A DNA stretch of 12,580 bases from JAUVAV01 sp965371665. GTDB lineage: Bacteria; Oederibacteriota; JAAXVQ01; JAUVAV01. Numbering within the stretch: the first letter of the stretch is position 1; the number at the start of each line of letters is the position of its first letter. The position numbers and the translations under genes are program-made. Positions 1 to 5,096 of this stretch are shown in pieces. The notes under the pieces were generated by a model. That model had not been told where the DNA came from and did no database searches. It saw nothing but the letters and a program-made list of their open reading frames with translations. The stretch spans positions 1 to 12,580 of the forward strand of contig CBDUZI010000091.1 in assembly GCA_965371665.1 (NCBI GenBank). Reading direction: 5' to 3'.

Positions 1-17
1 GCCCGTTTTCATATGCA

Positions 18-97
18 AAATCCCCCTCAATCCCCCTTTTTCAAAGGGGGAAAGTGCTCAAAATCCGATTTTGTACTTAAGTCCGACAAGCTCCTAG
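18..97 (-). repeat. Composite palindromic element, copy 1 (GAGCTTG end)
   Basis: Read on the minus strand, the outer end is CTAG followed by GAGCTTGTCGGACTTAAGT (75-97). The inner part carries the palindrome CCCCCTTTTTCAAAGGGGG (32-50) and a second C-rich run. The same end sequence recurs at 11071 and 12522, so this is a dispersed repeat. The inner boundary is uncertain because the element runs close to the window start. It encodes nothing and is probably a non-autonomous, MITE-like element. Confidence 0.7.
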
Positions 98-98
98 G

Positions 99-191
99 TT
101 TGTCATTTCGAGGCGCAGCCGAGAAATCTCCAAACGTCCTTTTAAATTAAGCGTTTTCGTGGAGATTCCTCACTACGTTCGGAATGACAAA
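99..191. repeat. Long palindromic intergenic repeat (TTTGTCATT ends)
   Basis: The left end TTTGTCATTTCGA (99-111) is mirrored by TTCGGAATGACAAA (178-191). Inside, GAAATCTCC on the left faces GGAGATTCC on the right. The whole unit can fold into one imperfect hairpin. Repeats of this TTTGTCATTTCGA type are scattered between genes in many bacteria. It abuts copy 1 of the GAGCTTG element directly. From 192 to 291 I see no gene and only G-rich, low-information sequence. Confidence 0.7.
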
Positions 192-295
192 GCAACACAA
201 ATGCCTCTAAAAACCGGTTACGACACAGCCTCGCGGGGGAGGGGGAAATGCGTGAACGGTTACGGTTATCCGAAGCTGCCGAAGGGAGAATATGA

Positions 296-689
296 ATGAA
301 AACTACAAGCATGGTTGTGGAAATTGTTGTGGGTGGACTCCAGACTTCGGTTTGGGTCATTTTACGAGAAAGAGCTAAACAAACGTCGAACATATATATT
401 TCTAAATAATGCTGCTGCTGGGCAGTTTCTTGATTACATCCGAAGTCGCATGAGAATTGCATGTGCCACTTTCTTTAATACATTTTTGATATGCTTAAAC
501 CTGATCTATTTTATTCCCAATAGGGTCACAATCGCCAACGAGAATCATGCCCTGATATTTTCAATATCATTTTGCTGCTTTATAGGTGTCATCGCTGGAT
601 CTTCATGGATGAAATTGATCAAGACATATTATGAACAATTGAACTACTTTTATGATACCTTGACCGAAAGTAAATCGAGCAAGCAATAA
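296..689 (+). pseudogene. Decayed membrane-protein gene (frameshift or internal deletion)
   Basis: An ATG at 296, seven bases after AGGGAGA (283-289), opens a 37-residue reading frame. It starts MKTTSMVVEIVVGGLQTSVW, a hydrophobic stretch typical of a first membrane segment, and stops at 407-409. The +1 frame then stays open to 689 and reads LDYIRSRMRIACATFFNT followed by two hydrophobic segments (about 438-510 and 555-615) and a polar C-terminus. The only start for that second frame is a TTG at 315 with no good Shine-Dalgarno sequence. The N-terminal piece in one frame and the C-terminal piece in another suggest one ancestral multi-pass membrane protein. It would have lost its middle by deletion and frameshift around 380-410. 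I recall uncharacterised membrane proteins ending in a similar 'YIRSRxRI' segment, but cannot confirm this without a search. Alternatively, these are two unrelated small ORFs. Confidence 0.45.
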
Positions 690-727
690 TTCTTGTTGTC
701 GGCAGCATCGGATTCCATAAAAACAGG

Positions 728-770
728 TTGATAATATTACAGATATAATATAGACTAGTATAAGACTAGT
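728..770 (+). promoter_or_regulatory. Promoter/operator of the Phd-VapC module
   Basis: A consensus -10 TATAAT lies at 744-749, with no good -35 at 17 bp; an alternative pair is ATTACA 736-741 with TATAAG 759-764. Two copies of the palindrome ACTAGT occur at 754-759 and 765-770, 11 bp apart, so they face the same side of the helix. They overlap the expected transcription start. Phd-type antitoxins repress their own operons at paired short palindromes, so this is a probable autoregulatory operator (inference). Confidence 0.5.
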
Positions 771-787
771 TTAAACAGGAGGGGACA

Positions 788-1030
788 ATGCATACTGTAG
801 GCGCTTATGAAGCTAAGACCCATCTGCCTGAGATATTAGAGAAAGTGGCGCGGGGTGAGAATTATATCATTACTAAGCATGGGATGCCGGTAGCGCAAAT
901 CACCTCGGCTCCTGCGTTAGGAAAGACGGATACGAAATTGACTATCCAAAGTCTAAAGGAGTTCAGTAAAGGCAAAAAGCTTGGGAAAGCAAATTTGAAA
1001 TCCATGATTAGGGAAGGTAGAAGATTTTGA
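788..1030 (+). CDS. Type II antitoxin, Phd/YefM family
   Basis: An 80-residue protein with the classic Phd/YefM N-terminus: GAYEAKTHLPEILEKVARGE (5-24), followed by a short strand region with ITKHGMPVAQI (28-38). In the family this half forms the DNA-binding dimer. The basic C-terminal tail (about 50-80, rich in Lys) would wrap around the toxin and block its active site. The ATG at 788 has a strong AGGAGGGG ribosome binding site at 777-784. The stop overlaps the TTG start of the PIN toxin by four bases, a translational coupling usual for toxin-antitoxin pairs. It probably also represses the operon through the twin ACTAGT sites just upstream. Length and pairing are normal for the family. Confidence 0.88.
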   Translation: MHTVGAYEAKTHLPEILEKVARGENYIITKHGMPVAQITSAPALGKTDTKLTIQSLKEFSKGKKLGKANLKSMIREGRRF

Positions 1031-1437
1031 AGCGGTTTGTGCTGGACTGTTCGGTAACTATGAGTTGGTGTTTTGAGGATGAAGTTACGCCGGATACCGA
1101 AAAAATACTGGAAGAATTATCCCATTCCGAGGCCATAGTGCCGAGTATATGGCCATTGGAAGTTTCAAATGTGCTTTTACTAGCGGAAAGACGCCGGCGC
1201 CTCAAAGAGGCGGATTCTGTGCGATTTTTGAGTCTGTTAAATTCACTGCCAATTATAGTGGATCAAGATACGACATATAAGGCCTTTTCCACTACTTTAT
1301 TATTGGCCAGAGAGCATTATTTATCTGCTTATGATGCAGCATATATAGAATTGGCCATGCGGGAAGGTATATCTTTCGCCACGTTGGACCTGAAATTGCG
1401 GAAGGCAGCTAAAAAAGTTGGAGTAAAGCTATTGTAA
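1027..1437 (+). CDS. vapC: PIN-domain toxin, VapC family ribonuclease
   Basis: A 136-residue single PIN domain. The four acidic residues that hold the catalytic Mg2+ or Mn2+ are all in place: Asp7 in VLDCSV, Glu45 in WPLEVSN, Asp103 in SAYDAAY and Asp121 in ATLDLK. VapC proteins are site-specific endoribonucleases that cut tRNA or rRNA and stop translation unless bound by the antitoxin. The start is TTG at 1027, inside the sequence TTGA that also carries the antitoxin stop; GGGAAGG at 1011-1017 can serve as ribosome binding site. No in-frame ATG lies upstream of Asp7, so TTG is the only sensible start. The toxin looks intact and active. Its RNA target cannot be read from the sequence. No clear terminator follows; a C8A9 homopolymer run at 1466-1482 lies downstream. 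Confidence 0.9.
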   Translation: MKRFVLDCSVTMSWCFEDEVTPDTEKILEELSHSEAIVPSIWPLEVSNVLLLAERRRRLKEADSVRFLSLLNSLPIIVDQDTTYKAFSTTLLLAREHYLSAYDAAYIELAMREGISFATLDLKLRKAAKKVGVKLL

Positions 1438-1527
1438 TAGGGGACGTTGCGTACTAACTGCTCTTCCCCCCCCAAAAAAAAACAGACACACCGAAAAGAT
1501 AGTATAAAATCACAAAGAATTCAAGCT

Positions 1528-1554
1528 ACAAACTGTCATAATATGACAGTTTGT
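1528..1554. promoter_or_regulatory. AbiE operator, site O1 (27-bp palindrome)
   Basis: ACAAACTGTCATA (1528-1540) and TATGACAGTTTGT (1542-1554) form a perfect palindrome around one central A. Its ACTGTCA/TGACAGT core is repeated in O2, 72 bp downstream centre to centre. AbiEi antitoxins are known to bind paired inverted repeats upstream of their own operon and repress it cooperatively. This is the distal site of such a pair (inference from position and symmetry). Confidence 0.75.
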
Positions 1555-1562
1555 GGAATATA

Positions 1563-1590
1563 TTGCTTGAGTATTTCTTGGAATTATGAT
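1563..1590 (+). promoter_or_regulatory. Putative abiE promoter
   Basis: A candidate -35 TTGCTT (1563-1568) and -10 TATGAT (1585-1590) are separated by 16 bp. The predicted start, near 1597, lies inside O2, so binding there would block transcription. The promoter sits between the two operator palindromes, the expected layout for cooperative autorepression. Confidence 0.5.
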
Positions 1591-1592
1591 AA

Positions 1593-1633
1593 AATTTCCT
1601 CGAACTGTCAAATTATGACAGTATAAGGAAATT
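1593..1633 (+). promoter_or_regulatory. AbiE operator O2, nested in a palindrome containing the Shine-Dalgarno
   Basis: Inner arms ACTGTCA (1604-1610) and TGACAGT (1616-1622) repeat the O1 core. Outer arms AATTTCCT (1593-1600) and AGGAAATT (1626-1633) share the same centre, 1613. The right outer arm contains the AGGAAA ribosome binding site of abiEi (start 1639), and the left arm is its complement. Even an mRNA starting near 1597 would keep UCCU to pair with AGGA, so the start could be masked in a 5' hairpin. Confidence 0.65.
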
Positions 1634-1638
1634 ATATT

Positions 1639-2283
1639 ATGAATAAGTTGGTAGAGTTAGTTATTGAGCGAATTCCGAATGCTGTTTTCTCAGATACTGA
1701 AGTAATCAACTTGATGAAAGTATCTGAAGACAGCAGGTATGGGTTAATCAAAAGAGCGACCGCATCCGGTGACATTGCTTACATTAAAAAAGGGTTATAT
1801 AGCCTGGCGCCAAAATATCAACGTCGTAAAATTAATTTGTATCAACTAGCGCAATATGTTTATGGTCCGTCTTATATTAGTCTGGAGTCAGCCTTGTCCT
1901 ATCATGGCTGGATTCCCGAAGCGGTGCCTACCATTACCGGCATCTGTATGAAAAAATCCAAAGATTTTAAAACTCCCTTAGGATATTTTAGTTTTAAACG
2001 GATTCCCACAGCGCTCTTTTACCAGGGAGTGGAACGGATTCAGTTGGAAACGGGCGATGTTTTTTTTATGGCACGGCCGTTCAAAGCGTTGGTAGATTAT
2101 GTATATATTTATCGGAAGAACTGGCAGGGATTAGAGGCTGCCCGGGACAGTCTCAGAATTGAAGGAATGTATTTTGAATCCGTTCAGCTTGAAGAACTAA
2201 AGGCATTGCAGAAAAATTATACCAATCACCGGGTACAAAAATTCATTGCCAGCGCCGGACGGGAGCTGGGATATGAGTATTAA
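1639..2283 (+). CDS. abiEi: Type IV toxin-antitoxin antitoxin, AbiEi family
   Basis: A 214-residue protein of the AbiEi antitoxin and repressor family. The N-terminal part (about 1-60) is a winged-helix-like DNA-binding region that ends in the typical wing segment KKGLYSLAP (50-58). The C-terminal domain carries PSYISLESALSYHGWIPE (77-94), the family signature, followed by ITGI and the strand-rich core. The ATG at 1639 is preceded by AAGGAAA (1625-1631) inside the O2 palindrome. The reading frame overlaps the toxin start by 11 bases, so the two are translationally coupled. In known AbiE systems this protein represses the operon and counters the AbiEii nucleotidyltransferase without forming a stable complex with it. 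Codon use is AT-rich (many TTA, ATA, TAT) compared with prfC downstream, suggesting acquired DNA. Confidence 0.88.
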   Translation: MNKLVELVIERIPNAVFSDTEVINLMKVSEDSRYGLIKRATASGDIAYIKKGLYSLAPKYQRRKINLYQLAQYVYGPSYISLESALSYHGWIPEAVPTITGICMKKSKDFKTPLGYFSFKRIPTALFYQGVERIQLETGDVFFMARPFKALVDYVYIYRKNWQGLEAARDSLRIEGMYFESVQLEELKALQKNYTNHRVQKFIASAGRELGYEY

Positions 2284-3145
2284 AATTATTCAGGAACGAT
2301 TACAAGCATATCATTGCCAATCAGCCCAGGCAGAAGAACAGGCGCTACGGGAAATTACGCAGGAAGTTATTTTAGCGGGCTTGGCGAGAACCGGATTTTA
2401 CAAAATCACGGCCTTTCAAGGCGGGACCTGCCTGCGGGTTTTTTACAGCCTGAACCGGTTTTCCGAGGATTTGGATTTTATACTAAAAGAACCTGACCCG
2501 CATTTTGATTTAAAACCCTACTTGAAAAATTTGTCCCTGGAACTTGAAGCTTACGGCTATCAATTGGAAGTCATTGATCGCTCCCGGGCGGAGGATGTGG
2601 TCAAAAAAGCATTTTTAAAAGATGATTCCGTCGGAAAAATCCTGCAATTAACCGAACTTAAAGCCGACCGGTCCATGCGCAAAATTAAAATTAAGCTGGA
2701 GGTTGACAGCAATCCGCCAGGGGGGAGCGGTTTTGGAAATCAATATTTGGATTTTCCTTTTGCTTTTTCAGTAACGACCCAGGATTTACCCAGCCTTTTC
2801 GCCGGCAAGGTGCATGCCTTGCTTTGCCGGGAATATCCCAAAGGCCGGGACTGGTATGATTTTCTGTGGTATGTTAGCAGGGGGATTGCGATCAATTTTA
2901 AATTCTTAAGCGCCGCCCTGAACCAGGTGGGCATCTGGAAAAATACCGGCCCCGCAGTGGATATTAACTGGTGCGTCAAGCAGATCGGAGAGCGGATTAG
3001 GGGTCTGGATTGGCAGGCCGTGTCCGCGGATATTATTCGCTTTATTAAGCCGTCTGAAATCGCTTCAGTGCAATTATGGAATCAGGAGTATTTTTTGGAT
3101 CGCCTGGCCAATTATAAACGGAAAACCGATGGTGAGAATCCGTGA
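2273..3145 (+). CDS. abiEii: Type IV toxin, AbiEii/MenT-like nucleotidyltransferase
   Basis: A 290-residue toxin of the AbiEii family (DUF1814, nucleotidyltransferase fold). The active-site motif is complete: GGTCLR (50-55) binds nucleotide, and SEDLDF (64-69) supplies the metal-binding Asp pair 66 and 68. A second conserved block, AGKVHALLCR then KGRDWYDFLWY (Lys179, Lys190, Arg192, Asp193, Asp196), matches the family's C-terminal motif. Members transfer nucleotides; the related MenT toxins modify the 3' end of tRNAs and halt translation. AbiE systems act in abortive phage defence. The ATG at 2273 is chosen over an upstream TTG because the family begins here and GGAG (2262-2265) precedes it. 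The toxin looks intact. There is no defence gene beside it other than the PIN module. Confidence 0.88.
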   Translation: MSIKIIQERLQAYHCQSAQAEEQALREITQEVILAGLARTGFYKITAFQGGTCLRVFYSLNRFSEDLDFILKEPDPHFDLKPYLKNLSLELEAYGYQLEVIDRSRAEDVVKKAFLKDDSVGKILQLTELKADRSMRKIKIKLEVDSNPPGGSGFGNQYLDFPFAFSVTTQDLPSLFAGKVHALLCREYPKGRDWYDFLWYVSRGIAINFKFLSAALNQVGIWKNTGPAVDINWCVKQIGERIRGLDWQAVSADIIRFIKPSEIASVQLWNQEYFLDRLANYKRKTDGENP

Positions 3146-3281
3146 AAAAAGAAATATTGTGGCCGGGGTCGGAGTTAGCTTGTGATTCTGCTGCAAAACC
3201 CCTAACATCTGTCCCGCTTCGTCACCGAATTATTACGCTGGGCTTGGCGTGGGGCAGTGTTTTCATACAGAGAGGAACGAT

Positions 3282-4871
3282 ATGAGTTATGCAAGTGAAA
3301 TTTGTAAAAGAAGGACGTTTGCCATCATCAGCCATCCGGATGCCGGGAAAACCACGCTGACGGAAAAATTCCTGCTTTTTGCCGGCGCTATTCAAAGCGC
3401 GGGGGCGGTTAAATCCTACAAGATCAAAAAAACCACCATGTCCGATTTTATGGAAATCGAGCGCCAGCGCGGTATTTCGGTCGCCTCGGCGGTCATGAGT
3501 TTTGAATATCGCGGTTTGAAAATAAATTTGTTGGACACCCCGGGTCACAAGGATTTTTCGGAAGATACCTACCGGACGCTGACCGCTGTGGACAGCGTGA
3601 TACTCGTTGTGGACAGTGTCAAAGGGGTTGAAGAACAAACGGAAAATCTGATGAAAGTCTGCCGGATGCGAAAAACTCCGGTGATTATCTTTATCAACAA
3701 GCTTGATCGCGAAGGGCGCAGTCCCTTTGATTTGCTGGACGAAATCGAGAGTGAAATAGCGCTTAAGGTTTTGCCGTTGAGCTGGCCTATCGGCCGGGGC
3801 GCGGATTTTAAAGGCGTGTATAGTCTGTACCAGGAAAAAATCCGGCTGTTCGATGCTCGTCCCACCGCGGCGAAGGACGCGAGCGCTATCTTTGATTTGC
3901 GCAGTGCAGAGCTGGAAAGGATAGTGGGGGAGGTGTTGGCCGGCCAATTGCGCGAGGATGTGGAACTGCTGAGCGGAGTTTACGGGTCATTTAAAAAGCC
4001 ACAGTATCTTGCGGGAGCAGTGGCGCCTGTCTTTTTCGGCAGCGCGCTGAACAATTTTGGCGTCAAGGAACTTCTGGATACGTTTGTTGAGATTGCGCCG
4101 CCGCCCCTGCCCCGAGACTCGGATCAACGAGCCATTCTGCCGGAGGAAGAGGCCTTTAGCGGGTTTGTCTTTAAAATTCATGCCAACTTGGATTTGCGCC
4201 ATCGCGACCGTATCGCTTTTTTAAGGGTTTGTTCCGGGAAATTCGAACGGAACAAATTTTACCGACACGTGCGCCTGGAAACCGATCTTCGCTTCTCTAA
4301 TCCCGCCAGCTTTCTGGGGCAGAAAAAAGACGTGATTGACGAAGCCTATCCCGGTGATGTGATCGGCCTGTATGACCGCGGGAATTTTAAAATCGGCGAT
4401 ACCCTGACCGACGGGGAGGCATTCACGTTTCAAGGCATTCCCAGTTTTTCCCCGGAGATATTCCGGGAACTTATCAAAACTTCCTTAACCGGCAAGCAAT
4501 TGGAAAAAGGGATTAAGCATCTCACCGACGAGGGCGTGGCGCAGTTGTTCACCATGGATGACGGTAGGCGCAAGATTGTCGGAACTGTAGGGCAGCTTCA
4601 ATTTGAGGTTATCCAGTACCGTCTGGAACATGAGTATGGAGCCAAATGCCAGTTCCAGCCGCTGGCTTTTTACAAGGCTTGCTGGATTACGTCGCACAAT
4701 CCAGTCCAGTGGGAAGATTTTTGCGGGTTCAGAACTGACCGTATCGGTCTGGACAAAGACGGGCGCCGGGTTTTTTTCGCCGAATCAGAATGGATGCTGC
4801 ATCATTATGTGAAGCAATACTCAGATATTGATTTTTGCCTAACCTCGGAGATCAAGGCCCCTCCCCTGTAA
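3282..4871 (+). CDS. prfC: Peptide chain release factor 3 (RF3)
   Basis: A translational GTPase of 529 residues, the same length as the Escherichia coli protein. It removes RF1 or RF2 from the ribosome after peptide release. The GTPase motifs are all present: P-loop HPDAGKTT (18-25), the switch region RQRGIS (61-66), DTPGH (85-89) and NKLD (139-142). The RF3-specific stretch SDFMEIERQRGIS separates it from EF-G. Domains II and III continue to the C-terminus, with the conserved segment GQLQFEVIQYRLEHEYGA. The ATG at 3282 is preferred over an upstream in-frame codon at 3249 because AGAGAGG (3269-3275) precedes it and homologues begin MS.A.EI..RRTFAIISHPD. It stands alone, with 136 bp between it and the AbiEii gene. 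I could not find a convincing promoter in that gap. Confidence 0.96.
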   Translation: MSYASEICKRRTFAIISHPDAGKTTLTEKFLLFAGAIQSAGAVKSYKIKKTTMSDFMEIERQRGISVASAVMSFEYRGLKINLLDTPGHKDFSEDTYRTLTAVDSVILVVDSVKGVEEQTENLMKVCRMRKTPVIIFINKLDREGRSPFDLLDEIESEIALKVLPLSWPIGRGADFKGVYSLYQEKIRLFDARPTAAKDASAIFDLRSAELERIVGEVLAGQLREDVELLSGVYGSFKKPQYLAGAVAPVFFGSALNNFGVKELLDTFVEIAPPPLPRDSDQRAILPEEEAFSGFVFKIHANLDLRHRDRIAFLRVCSGKFERNKFYRHVRLETDLRFSNPASFLGQKKDVIDEAYPGDVIGLYDRGNFKIGDTLTDGEAFTFQGIPSFSPEIFRELIKTSLTGKQLEKGIKHLTDEGVAQLFTMDDGRRKIVGTVGQLQFEVIQYRLEHEYGAKCQFQPLAFYKACWITSHNPVQWEDFCGFRTDRIGLDKDGRRVFFAESEWMLHHYVKQYSDIDFCLTSEIKAPPL

Positions 4872-4944
4872 TCCGTGAGAATCCGGGACGTTGGTTAGTA
4901 AGTAAGCGCAATATAGAAAAAAATAAATAAAATGAATGCAAAGG

Positions 4945-4979
4945 CAAAAAACCTGTCTAATACAATATGCCAAGACAGG
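4945..4979 (-). terminator. Rho-independent terminator of the hybrid kinase gene
   Basis: On the minus strand, CCTGTCT and AGACAGG (4979-4973 and 4958-4952) form a 7-bp stem with a 14-base loop, followed at once by six T (4951-4946). On the plus strand no T run follows, so it would not stop prfC transcription by itself. It lies 118 bp beyond the kinase stop codon. The loop is long, so strength is uncertain. Confidence 0.5.
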
Positions 4980-5096
4980 GAAGAATACACATACCGGGCG
5001 GGATTTATCACATAATAATTTGGGGGATGAAGAGACGGAATTTTTTTAGGGATAATAAGGATTGTCTGGCGAATCTTAGGGGAGAGGAGATGCGGA

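Noticed and set aside
1466..1482. C8 followed by A9 downstream of vapC
   Set aside because: A homopolymer run that may be a sequencing or assembly weak spot; no hairpin precedes it, so it is not a terminator.
3244..3271. TTGGCG and TACAGA as a prfC promoter
   Set aside because: The transcription start would fall on or after the ribosome binding site, leaving no usable leader.
3222..3947. 241-codon open frame on the minus strand across the start of prfC
   Set aside because: It is antisense to the strongly conserved RF3 GTPase domain, has no recognisable domain and no ribosome binding site; other long opposite-strand frames over the kinase, eno and lpoB genes were rejected for the same reason.
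3132..4885. Direct repeat GTGAGAATCCG at 3132-3142 and 4875-4885, flanking prfC
   Set aside because: An exact 11-base match is expected many times by chance among all pairs in 12.5 kb, and no inverted repeats or transposition marks accompany it.
1440..4905. GGGACGTTG shortly after vapC (1440) and prfC (4885), resembling half of a GGGGACGTT-type REP palindrome
   Set aside because: Only about nine bases are shared and neither copy has a mirrored arm, so a REP element is not supported.
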